A stretch of DNA of 64,000 nt from Clostridiales bacterium (lineage in GTDB: Bacteria > Bacillota > Clostridia > Christensenellales > Aristaeellaceae). Position 1 is the stretch's first letter; each line of letters opens with the position of its first letter. Under the pieces are notes generated by a model. It was not told the DNA's origin and searched no databases. It worked only from the letters and a program-made list of their open reading frames with translations. This document shows, piece after piece, positions 44,765 through 52,423 of the stretch. Location of the stretch: assembly GCA_015056315.1 (NCBI GenBank), contig SVGN01000009.1, positions 22,012-86,011 of the forward strand, given 5' to 3'. A program made the translations under genes and the position numbers.

Positions 44765-46846
44765 TCACCTGCGCCCGCTGCGGCCCTTTCCCGCGGCTCC
44801 GTTGCCGCTTTTGCCGGAAGCACCGGTGCGCTTTACCGTGCTTCCGCTGCGGTCTGCCTTGCCATAGGCATGCTGTTCGCTGCCGTTGCGTCTGCTTGCG
44901 GAGGCAGGCTGCCCGCTACGACTCCCTGCGTAACGGCTGCCATCTGCGCCCCTGCCGGTTCTGCCGGAGGCAGCGCCGGTACCGGCTCGGCCTTTTGGGG
45001 CGGTCTGGGCATTGCGGCCGGGGCTGCGGCGCATACCGCCGCCATAGCTGGTAGAGCTGTCCCTCTCCGGCGGCACCAGGCAGCGATTGTCGAAGCCGAT
45101 CAGATCCTCTCTGCCGCACAGGCGCAGGGCTTCACGCACCAGCTCGTGGTTGCGGGGGTTGCGGAATTGGAGCAGGGCACGCTGCATGGCTTTTTCATGA
45201 GCGGTCTTGGGCACATATACCGGGGTCATATCCCTGGGATCCAGCCCGGTGTGGTACATGCAGGTGCTCATGGTGCCGGGGGTGGGGTAGAAGTCCTGCA
45301 CCTGCTCCGGCTGGTGACCGATATCCCGCAGGTATTCTGCCAGCAGCACCGCATCGTTCAGGGTGCTGCCGGGGTGGCTGCTCATCAGGTAGGGCACCAG
45401 GTATTGCTTGAGACCAAGGTTTTTGTTGGTCTGCTCGTATTTCTGCACAAAGCGGTCGTATACATCACGCCCTGGCTTACCCATCTTGGAGAGCACATTG
45501 GGGCTCACATGCTCCGGGGCTACCTTCAGCTGGCCGCTCACATGGTGCTTGCACAGCTGTTTGAGGAAGGTGGGGTCTTTATCGGCCACCACATAATCGT
45601 AACGGATGCCGGAGCGGATGAACACCTTCTTTACCTTGGGCAGCGCCCGGAGCTTCTCCAGAAGCTGGCACAGATCCCGGTGGCTCACCTTCAGGTTCTT
45701 GCAGGGGCTGGGGAAGAGGCACTGCCGGTTTTTGCAGGCACCGCTCTTGAGCTGCTTATCGCAGGCAGGTGCGCGGAAGTTGGCGGTGGGGCCGCCCACA
45801 TCGTGGATGTAGCCTTTGAAATCCGGAAAGGTGGTCAAAAGCCGCGCTTCCTTTACCAGAGAGTTTTCGCTGCGGGCGGTAACGATGCGCCCCTGATGAA
45901 AGGTGAGGGCACAGAAATTGCAGGCACCGTAGCAGCCGCGCACCGCACTCAGGGAGAAGCGAACCTCCTTCAGGGCGGGCACACCGCCCAGCTTATCGTA
46001 CATGGGGTGGGCGCAGCGGGTAAAGGGAAGGTCGTAGACCGCATCCAGCTCCGGGGTGCTCAGCGGCATGGCGGGTGGATTCTGCACCAGGAAACGCTGG
46101 CTGTCCTGCATCTGGCAGAGCACACCGCCCCGGACGGGATCCTGCTCGCCGTATTCCATCATAAATGCTTTGGCATAGGCTTTGGGGTCGGCTGCTACCT
46201 CCTCGTGGGAGGGGATCAGCGTGGCCCCCTTGGGCGGCTGCTTGGCCATGTAACATACGCCGCTGAGCTGCATCAGCTCGTGGGCAGGCATGCCGCGGCG
46301 AATCCAATCGCAGCAATCCACGATGGTCTTTTCGCCCATGCCGTACATGAGCAGGGTGGCGGCGCTGTCTACCAGCACGCTGCGGCGCACCTTATCATCC
46401 CAGTAATCGTAGTGGGAAAAACGGCGCAGAGAAGCCTCCACACCGCCGATGAGCACCGGCATGCCCGGGTAGGCCTCGTGGATGCGGTTGCAGTAGACGG
46501 TAACGGCCCTGTCCGGCCGGAGACCCGCTTTGCCGCCGGGAGCGTATACATCCTCGTTCCGCCGCTTTTTGGCGGCGGTGTAGTGGTTCACCATGCTGTC
46601 GATCACGCCGGAGGAGACCAGAAAGCCCAGTTTGGGTCTGCCGAACCGGCGAAATTCCTCCGCACTGTGGTATTCGGGCAGGCACAGCATGGCAATGCGA
46701 TAACCTGCATGCTCCAACACCCGGCTGATGATGGCATGCCCAAAGGAGGGGTGATCCACATAGGCTTCACCAACCACGTAGACAAAATCGGGCGCATCCC
46801 AGCCGCGGGCTTTCATATCTGCCATAGAGACCGGCAAAAAATTCAT
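44765..46846 (-). CDS. ygiQ: YgiQ family radical SAM protein (UPF0313)
   Basis: A 693-residue radical SAM protein. The N-terminal domain includes DAPDFVYVVGEAYVDHPSFG and VLIGGVEASLRRFSHYDYW, and the cluster-binding CxxxCxxC is in VRGCYGACNFCALTFHQGR. VGGPTANFRAPAC and FYPTPGTMSTCMYHTG are family markers. Function unknown, though widely conserved. The last ~90 residues are a basic Gly/Ser/Arg-rich tail that looks disordered and may bind RNA. The start is ATG 46846 behind GGAGGAG; an in-frame ATG at 46888 is possible. Confidence 0.92.
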   Translation of the reverse strand: MNFLPVSMADMKARGWDAPDFVYVVGEAYVDHPSFGHAIISRVLEHAGYRIAMLCLPEYHSAEEFRRFGRPKLGFLVSSGVIDSMVNHYTAAKKRRNEDVYAPGGKAGLRPDRAVTVYCNRIHEAYPGMPVLIGGVEASLRRFSHYDYWDDKVRRSVLVDSAATLLMYGMGEKTIVDCCDWIRRGMPAHELMQLSGVCYMAKQPPKGATLIPSHEEVAADPKAYAKAFMMEYGEQDPVRGGVLCQMQDSQRFLVQNPPAMPLSTPELDAVYDLPFTRCAHPMYDKLGGVPALKEVRFSLSAVRGCYGACNFCALTFHQGRIVTARSENSLVKEARLLTTFPDFKGYIHDVGGPTANFRAPACDKQLKSGACKNRQCLFPSPCKNLKVSHRDLCQLLEKLRALPKVKKVFIRSGIRYDYVVADKDPTFLKQLCKHHVSGQLKVAPEHVSPNVLSKMGKPGRDVYDRFVQKYEQTNKNLGLKQYLVPYLMSSHPGSTLNDAVLLAEYLRDIGHQPEQVQDFYPTPGTMSTCMYHTGLDPRDMTPVYVPKTAHEKAMQRALLQFRNPRNHELVREALRLCGREDLIGFDNRCLVPPERDSSTSYGGGMRRSPGRNAQTAPKGRAGTGAASGRTGRGADGSRYAGSRSGQPASASRRNGSEQHAYGKADRSGSTVKRTGASGKSGNGAAGKGRSGRR

Positions 46847-46862
46847 CTTCGGCTCCTCCTGC

Positions 46863-46883
46863 CTGCCGCAGGCTGCGGCAGGT
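46863..46883 (-). promoter_or_regulatory. Hairpin in the ygiQ leader abutting the SD
   Basis: CCTGCCGCA and TGCGGCAGG form a perfect 9-bp stem with a 3-base loop; its 3' arm contributes the first GG of the ygiQ Shine-Dalgarno. It could limit ribosome access. Confidence 0.5.
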
Positions 46884-46900
46884 AACATTCTCACCGTTTA

Positions 46901-46929
46901 TTATCGGCAAATCCGGCAGGGTTGTCAAT
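46901..46929 (-). promoter_or_regulatory. Promoter of ygiQ
   Basis: Minus strand: TTGACA (46924-46929), 17 bases, GATAAT (46901-46906). Confidence 0.7.
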
Positions 46930-46930
46930 G

Positions 46931-46986
46931 GCAACCGGCTTCGGCAACGGTCGCCAAAGACGGCTTTTTTTCGTGAACCGTTGCCA
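46931..46986. repeat. Three GGCAACSG elements between ygiQ and pfkA
   Basis: GGCAACCGG (46931-46939), GGCAACGGT (46944-46952) and the inverted copy ACCGTTGCC (46978-46986), the last covering the -35 box of the pfkA promoter. They may be operator sites. Confidence 0.4.
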
Positions 46987-47011
46987 AGAAGTGCAGCGGG
47001 ATGGTATAATC
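46982..47011 (+). promoter_or_regulatory. Promoter of pfkA
   Basis: TTGCCA (46982-46987), 18 bases, TATAAT (47006-47011) with extended TGG. Confidence 0.7.
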
Positions 47012-47037
47012 GTAGCAACAAAAAGGAGGTCATCCTT

Positions 47038-48111
47038 ATGAAAAGAAAAATCGGTATTCTCACCAGCGGCGGCGATTGCCCGGGCCTGAATGCTGCCATC
47101 CGCGGCGTTGCCCGTGCTGCCTACGAACTTTTCGACGCTGAGATCATCGGCATCCGCAACGGTTACGGCGGCCTGATCGAAGGCGAATACCAGGAAATGA
47201 GCAAGAAGCAGTTCTCCGGCATCCTTACGCTGGGCGGCACCATTCTGGGCACCAGCCGCCGCCCCTTCCGCAACATGCGTGTTGTGGAGGCCGATGGCGT
47301 GGATAAGGTCGCAGCCATGAAAAAGACCTACAAAGACCTGAAGCTGGATTGTCTGGTCACCCTGGGCGGCAACGGTACCCACAAGACCGCTAACCTGCTC
47401 AGCGAAGAGGGCCTCAACGTGATCGGCCTGCCCAAGACCATCGATAACGATATCTTCGGCACCGATTTCACCTTCGGCTTCCACACCGCCGTGGATATCG
47501 CCACCGAGGTCATCGACCGCATCCACACCACCGCCACCAGCCATGGCCGCTGCATGGTCATCGAGATCATGGGCAACAAGGCGGGCTGGCTCACCCTGTA
47601 CTCCGGCGTTGCCGGCGGCGCAGACGTGATCCTGCTGCCCGAGATCCCCTACGACATCAAGAAGGTGGCACAGACCGTAGAAGCCCGCGCCAACAGCAAG
47701 AAGGCATTCTCCATCATTGCCGTTGCCGAAGGTGCCATGAGCAAGGAAGAAGCCAAGATGAAGAAGAAGGAGCGCGAGGCCTACCGCGCCACGCTGCCTT
47801 ACGATTGCATCAGCAAGCGCATCGCTGCGGAGCTGCAGCAGATGGTGGGTGTGGAAGCCCGCCACGTGGTGCCCGGCCACATCCAGCGCGGCGGCAGCCC
47901 CAGCGCCTACGATCGTGTGCTTTCCACTCAGTTCGGCGTACATGCTGCCCAGCTGATTCGCGATGAGATCTACGGTGTTACCGTGGCCCTCAAGGGCAAC
48001 CAGATCACGCACAACAAGCTGAGCGATATCGCCGGTGTGCCCAAGCCCGTGGAAAAGGACAACGCTGTTGTTGCCACCGCCCGTGATATGGGCATCTGCA
48101 TGGGCGACTGA
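47038..48111 (+). CDS. pfkA: 6-phosphofructokinase
   Basis: A 357-residue glycolytic kinase phosphorylating fructose 6-phosphate. ILTSGGDCPGLNAAIRG is the N-terminal loop, PKTIDNDIFGTDFTFGF (132-148) holds the catalytic aspartate, and GHIQRGGSPSAYDRVL is the substrate loop. At the donor site it has GGNG (110-113), an Asn where E. coli has Asp103, with Gly104 kept and Lys (K133) in place of Gly124. The Gly/Lys mix leaves ATP versus pyrophosphate use undecided. AAGGAGG precedes the ATG. Confidence 0.92.
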   Translation: MKRKIGILTSGGDCPGLNAAIRGVARAAYELFDAEIIGIRNGYGGLIEGEYQEMSKKQFSGILTLGGTILGTSRRPFRNMRVVEADGVDKVAAMKKTYKDLKLDCLVTLGGNGTHKTANLLSEEGLNVIGLPKTIDNDIFGTDFTFGFHTAVDIATEVIDRIHTTATSHGRCMVIEIMGNKAGWLTLYSGVAGGADVILLPEIPYDIKKVAQTVEARANSKKAFSIIAVAEGAMSKEEAKMKKKEREAYRATLPYDCISKRIAAELQQMVGVEARHVVPGHIQRGGSPSAYDRVLSTQFGVHAAQLIRDEIYGVTVALKGNQITHNKLSDIAGVPKPVEKDNAVVATARDMGICMGD

Positions 48112-48141
48112 TGCGTTTGCTCACAAACAAAACACCATAAG

Positions 48142-48178
48142 AAACACCGCCCGGTGCGTAAAGCATCGAGCGGTGTTT
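48142..48178. terminator. Terminator between pfkA and the PPOX gene
   Basis: AACACCGC pairs with GCGGTGTT (48170-48177) with a partly paired inner loop; TTG follows. Genes converge here. Confidence 0.7.
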
Positions 48179-48188
48179 TGTATGCAGC

Positions 48189-48614
48189 TTATTCTGCGTA
48201 TTCCAGCGGGTAGCGTTTACCGTCTGCAAACAGAACGGCGGTCTTCAACCGGATGCACAGAATACAGGTGTTGGGGTCGTTCAGATCGCTGTGGCCGTTG
48301 TTGATCCATGCCGAAAAAACGGTACGCATCCTGTCGGCGATCGGGTGGTTTTCGGGCCTGCCGAACCAGCCAAGGTCTTCGCCGGTGCCCTGTGCGGTAA
48401 ACCAATCGCCGGAGATGGCACAGACCGGGTTTTTCTTCAGCTGCTGCATTTTACCGGAAAGGGAATGGGTAAGAACATAGAAGCAGCCATTTTCGTAGAA
48501 TGCATCCACCGTTCTTACGGAAGGAACGTTCTGAACACAGGTGGCAAGGGCGATCAGGCTGTCGCTGCCAAAGCGCTGAGTCAGAATGGCTTCTGTTTCG
48601 GGTGTGGGTCTCAT
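48189..48614 (-). CDS. Pyridoxamine 5'-phosphate oxidase-fold protein
   Basis: A 141-residue split-barrel flavin-binding protein. LIALATCVQNVPSVRTVDAF and GCFYVLTHSLSGKMQQLKKNP follow the PPOX-fold pattern of small FMN- or F420-type binders, and VCAISGDWFTAQGTGEDLGW continues the barrel. Such proteins may reduce small molecules; no substrate is known. GGAGGAA precedes the ATG. It starts 20 bases after the large secreted protein gene and shares its transcript. Confidence 0.82.
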   Translation of the reverse strand: MRPTPETEAILTQRFGSDSLIALATCVQNVPSVRTVDAFYENGCFYVLTHSLSGKMQQLKKNPVCAISGDWFTAQGTGEDLGWFGRPENHPIADRMRTVFSAWINNGHSDLNDPNTCILCIRLKTAVLFADGKRYPLEYAE

Positions 48615-48634
48615 AAGGCTTCCTCCTGTCGGGC

Positions 48635-50173
48635 TTATTCCAGCGAAGCAAACAGCAGAAGCTCCAGGCAGGGCAGGTTTTCTTCGGCAGCGGCTTCGTT
48701 TTCATCGCCGCTTACGCTGATGGAAAGCCCTGTATAGGTACCGTAGAGCATGACCCGCTCGCCGATGGCAAAGGTGGGCTCTTCGCCGGAAACCACCAGC
48801 ACGATGTTTTTGTACTGGCCCTTATCCTTGGTGAGCGCCATACGGATGAGCCATTCGTCGCCGCTCTGGGCAACATCCACCAGATAAGCCTTGGTGCCGA
48901 TGATGCTGCCCTCGTAATCGGCAGATCTCTTGAGCATGTTGGCGTAGGTGGGCTTCACGGAGTGCTTCTGCAGGTAATTGAGCATATCCGCATCCGTCCA
49001 TTTGCGGTTGATGGTATAGATGAGCCTGCGGTCGGCCAGGCCCTTCTTGGAGAAGACCAGCACCAGCTCGTGGGTGCCCTCCTCATCGATATCCAGCGTC
49101 AGCTTGAAGCGGCCTTCGCCGGTCACCTTTTTGCTTGCCTGTGCCTCACCATCCACAAAGATCTGGATCTCGGAGCCGGGCACGGAATCGCCGCTGATGA
49201 TGAGCTCGTCGGCAGAAAGCTCGGTGGGGACGGGAGTATCCATGTTCACCATGAGCAGGGTGCGCTGGTAGGTGACCGGGTAGGCCAGCTCCAGCACCTC
49301 TTCGCCATCCATCTCGGCAAAGAAGGTAATCAGGAATACGCCCTCCTTGGGCAGCTCGATGGGGATATCGAACTTGCCGGTCTTATCTACCGTTTCTTCG
49401 TAGAGGATGGAGCCATCGTAGCTCATGCCCATCACCACGGCGGCGAATTCAACGCCGGGGGCTGCGGTGCCTTTGATGTGGAAGGTCTTCTCGTTGGTCT
49501 CCTCCGGCGGGGTGGAGGTAAGGTTGATCTTGGCACTGGCTACGGCGGGCAGGGGCAGGGTCTCCACAAAGGTGAGGGTCTTCCAGACCTTGTTGAGGGC
49601 TTTGTTATCCTTGTCGTTTGCGGAGCGGCCGTACACCTGCAGGTCGAAGGTGATCTCGTAGCCGTTGTAGATGGTGCGGCGCATATAGCCCCGGTTGAGC
49701 ACCTCGCCGCCGTCTCTGCGGATGTACTTGAGGGCCAGAAAACGGTCGCCCTCCAGTTTTGTCCAGCTGGAGGAGGAAAAGTCGTAGCCCTCGCTCAGGT
49801 ACTCGTTGCGGGGGTAGTGGCTCAGGCGGTAGCTGGCGCGCATCTCCTCGCTCTGGCGGTTTACATCGAAAACGCCGATGGAGCGGGTATTCTGCACGGC
49901 AGTTACCTCCAGGCAGGTAACGCCATCCTCCGCCCAGCACTGCAGCAGCACGCCGCGCTTGGCAAAATCGCTGCGGAGCTTTTCAACATCCTGCCCGCGG
50001 CTCTCCAGCCAGGTGGCATAGACATCGAGATTGTCCGGCTTCAGCACAACGGAATACGTATCCGGGATCTCTATGGTGCTGTAGATGCTATCCAGAATAT
50101 ATACCTCGGCATTTGCACCGAAGGCGAACAGAAGCAGCAGTACCGTTACTGCTGCAAGGATCCATTTCCGCAT
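48635..50173 (-). CDS. Large secreted protein with Ig-like segments
   Basis: A 512-residue exported protein with signal peptide MRKWILAAVTVLLLLFAFGANA. The first ~190 residues form an unknown domain (VYILDSIYSTIEIPDTYSVV). Two beta-sandwich segments follow: around 220-310 (FHIKGTAAPGVEFAAVVMGM) and 315-400 (LIISGDSVPGSEIQIFVDGE), which look like bacterial Ig-like domains. A final domain starts at about NRKWTDADML. It lacks an obvious wall anchor. GGGAGGT precedes the ATG. Function unknown; a surface or matrix role is only a guess. Confidence 0.7.
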   Translation of the reverse strand: MRKWILAAVTVLLLLFAFGANAEVYILDSIYSTIEIPDTYSVVLKPDNLDVYATWLESRGQDVEKLRSDFAKRGVLLQCWAEDGVTCLEVTAVQNTRSIGVFDVNRQSEEMRASYRLSHYPRNEYLSEGYDFSSSSWTKLEGDRFLALKYIRRDGGEVLNRGYMRRTIYNGYEITFDLQVYGRSANDKDNKALNKVWKTLTFVETLPLPAVASAKINLTSTPPEETNEKTFHIKGTAAPGVEFAAVVMGMSYDGSILYEETVDKTGKFDIPIELPKEGVFLITFFAEMDGEEVLELAYPVTYQRTLLMVNMDTPVPTELSADELIISGDSVPGSEIQIFVDGEAQASKKVTGEGRFKLTLDIDEEGTHELVLVFSKKGLADRRLIYTINRKWTDADMLNYLQKHSVKPTYANMLKRSADYEGSIIGTKAYLVDVAQSGDEWLIRMALTKDKGQYKNIVLVVSGEEPTFAIGERVMLYGTYTGLSISVSGDENEAAAEENLPCLELLLFASLE

Positions 50174-50246
50174 CGCTTTGGTACCTCCCCGCAGCTTGTT
50201 CGGGCAAAAAGCAAAAAAACGCCTTTTTACCCAATGATCAAATCAC

Positions 50247-50276
50247 ATTTTACCATATACGCATAGCCATAGGCAA
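50247..50276 (-). promoter_or_regulatory. Promoter of the secreted-protein/PPOX operon
   Basis: Minus strand: TTGCCT (50271-50276), 18 bases, TAAAAT (50247-50252). An AU-rich hairpin (50204-50232) lies in the leader before the SD. Confidence 0.45.
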
Positions 50277-50347
50277 GGAAAAAACGCAGAAACCTATGGT
50301 AATATCTCCCTTTTACGGTTATAGGGCAATTCTAATGATATCCTCAT

Positions 50348-50376
50348 TTGAATATAGTGCGCATCTGTGCTACACT
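50348..50376 (+). promoter_or_regulatory. Promoter of the LPG-synthase-like gene
   Basis: TTGAAT (50348-50353), 17 bases, TACACT (50371-50376) with extended TGC. Confidence 0.65.
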
Positions 50377-50404
50377 ATAGGTACCAAATGCTGTGAGGTG
50401 TACT

Positions 50405-51427
50405 ATGAAGGCCGGGACCCGCAAATTGCTGAATTTCCTCTTTCTGCTGCTGACGCTTGGCATCGTTCTCTACATCGGCCTCAGCGGCAACGAGCTTGGC
50501 GATCTGGTAGAGGCTCTCAGGGGCTTCAGCCCGGTCGGGTTTGTGGCATGCTTTGTCTGCTGGTTCGTCTATCTGCTGGCAGATGCCCTCAGCGTTCACT
50601 GTTACCTTCACCGCCAGGGCTACAAGCTCCGTTTAATCGACAGCCTCCACGCCGCCATCGTGGGTCTTTACTACTGCAACATCACGCCCGGTGCCTCCGG
50701 CGGCCAGCCCATGGAGATGTATGAGCTCAGCAAAAAGAAAGTGCCCATCGGCTACAGCGGCTCTGCACTGGCCATCAAGTTTATCGTGTTTCAGGGCGTT
50801 CTGCTCATCGTGGGCGCTGTTCTCTGGTTTGCCCACCGCAGCTTTGTTGCAGAGCACACCGAGGGCATCCGCTGGATGGTGCTGCTGGGGTATGTGGTCA
50901 ATTGCTTCTCCATCAGCGGCGTAGTGCTGATGGCCATCTCCCGCCGGGCGGTAATGTGGGTCATCAACAAGTGCATCGCCATCGGCGTAAAGCTGCGTAT
51001 CTGTAAGGATCCGGATGCCTCCCGCGAAAAGTGGACCAACCATTGCTCCAACTTTCTCGACAGCTTCCGTTCCCTGATGCGCCACCCGGTGGATCTGCTG
51101 GTACAGATCCTGATCGCACTTTTGCAGCTGCTGGCCCTGATGATGGTGCCTGTCTGCCTGTACCATGCGCTGGGTCTGAGCGGTATCGCGGTCATCGAGA
51201 TCATCACGGTGGGTGTACTGCTCTACATCAGTGCCAGCTACACGCCCTTGCCCGGTGCCTCCGGTGCACAGGAGGGCGGCTTCGCGCTGTTCTTCAGCGG
51301 TATCTTCCCCGATGCAACGCTGTTCGTGGCACTGCTCATCTGGCGTTTCTTCACCTACTACCTGACCATCATCGTCGGTGCGGTGGTGACCACGGTAGAA
51401 AATGTACGCGGTATGATCAAAAAATAA
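50405..51427 (+). CDS. Lysylphosphatidylglycerol synthase-like membrane protein (UPF0104)
   Basis: A 340-residue integral membrane protein with eight or so helices, corresponding to the flippase domain of MprF without the aminoacyl-transfer domain. CNITPGASGGQPMEMYEL and YTPLPGASGAQEGGFALFF are the two family repeats. Stand-alone copies are thought to move lipids or glycolipids across the membrane. ATG 50405 is chosen with GAGGTG upstream; an in-frame GTG at 50393 is part of that site. Confidence 0.87.
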   Translation: MKAGTRKLLNFLFLLLTLGIVLYIGLSGNELGDLVEALRGFSPVGFVACFVCWFVYLLADALSVHCYLHRQGYKLRLIDSLHAAIVGLYYCNITPGASGGQPMEMYELSKKKVPIGYSGSALAIKFIVFQGVLLIVGAVLWFAHRSFVAEHTEGIRWMVLLGYVVNCFSISGVVLMAISRRAVMWVINKCIAIGVKLRICKDPDASREKWTNHCSNFLDSFRSLMRHPVDLLVQILIALLQLLALMMVPVCLYHALGLSGIAVIEIITVGVLLYISASYTPLPGASGAQEGGFALFFSGIFPDATLFVALLIWRFFTYYLTIIVGAVVTTVENVRGMIKK

Positions 51428-51440
51428 GAGATCATGTATA

Positions 51441-51478
51441 GCAAAGAGCGCTGCCCGGCTTTCGGCAGCGCTCTTTGC
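51441..51478. terminator. Bidirectional terminator between UPF0104 and TraB-like genes
   Basis: A 15-bp perfect stem GCAAAGAGCGCTGCC with an 8-base loop, between convergent genes. Confidence 0.8.
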
Positions 51479-51487
51479 TTATCTCAG

Positions 51488-52423
51488 TTATCGGTCGGGC
51501 TGCATCAACAGCTGCTCTACTGCATAGCCCTTTTCCTCCAAAGCGGAAAGGATGCTGTCTCCCGGCAGTACCAGATGCATCAGACCAACGGTCACAAAGT
51601 ATGTATGTTCTTCTTCACCCTCCAGCATGCCGCAGAGAGCATCGGTCATGGCCCGGTTGCGGGTGGTCACCAAAGCATTATGGTATTCCTGCAAAAGGGC
51701 TTCCGGCAGGCTTTTATCGTTCAGGTATTCATCGGCAAAGGCTTTGGCGTTGCCTGTGCACCACCACGTGGGCCAGTTGGCCAGCTGTGTGTTCTCTTTG
51801 GGCTCCAGCAGTGCATCGCAGCTTTGCAGGAGCAGCGCTTCCTCCAAAGCATCGGAAAAGTTCTCCATCAGCATCAGTTGGGCGGAGGCGCTCTCCAGAT
51901 AGGCGATCTCCTTGCCCTTGGCATACTTCTCGACGGTTTCCTCCACCCCAAGCGAGGCGGCGTGGGAGCTGCTCCGTGCGCCCATCTGCTCTGCTGCGGC
52001 ACGGGTGGTGAACATACTGGTCACTGCCCAAGGCTTGTAACGGTTCAGCTCCTCCAGCCGGAACCCGCCCTTTTGACAGGCCTGCTCCACCCGCTGCCAG
52101 CTTTCCGGCGACAGGTGGTTTTTCAGCTCGTCATCGGTATAGGCCATCAGCTGGGCAGAGAGCAGAGCGGCTTCGGGGTCGGAGCTGTCGCACTCAAAAA
52201 CGAATACATCGGCTGCGGCCATGGCCTCCAGCAGGTGTGCGCCGTAGTTCTTCATTTCCGGGCTGCCTACGTGGATCGAGCCAAGGATCACCATCGGGTT
52301 CTTGCCGCCGGTAATGCGGTAGCAGATGCCCTGAGCAGGCTCCGAGGGCTGGCAGGAGCAGAGCATGGCCGGGGCCAGCGTAACGGCTGCAAGGCAGACA
52401 AGGCGTTTCAGGAAGGTATTCAT
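51488..52423 (-). CDS. TraB/GumN family lipoprotein
   Basis: A 311-residue protein of the TraB/PrgY/GumN family, putative metalloproteases. The two hallmark motifs are present: VILGSIHVGSPEM (GxxH) and TVGLMHLVLPGDSI (GxxH) near the end. The signal peptide ends in MLCSCQP, which can serve as a lipobox, so it is probably tethered to the outer face of the membrane. Its start overlaps the helicase stop by four bases (ATGA), with AAAGGAG upstream. What it cleaves is unknown. Confidence 0.82.
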   Translation of the reverse strand: MNTFLKRLVCLAAVTLAPAMLCSCQPSEPAQGICYRITGGKNPMVILGSIHVGSPEMKNYGAHLLEAMAAADVFVFECDSSDPEAALLSAQLMAYTDDELKNHLSPESWQRVEQACQKGGFRLEELNRYKPWAVTSMFTTRAAAEQMGARSSSHAASLGVEETVEKYAKGKEIAYLESASAQLMLMENFSDALEEALLLQSCDALLEPKENTQLANWPTWWCTGNAKAFADEYLNDKSLPEALLQEYHNALVTTRNRAMTDALCGMLEGEEEHTYFVTVGLMHLVLPGDSILSALEEKGYAVEQLLMQPDR

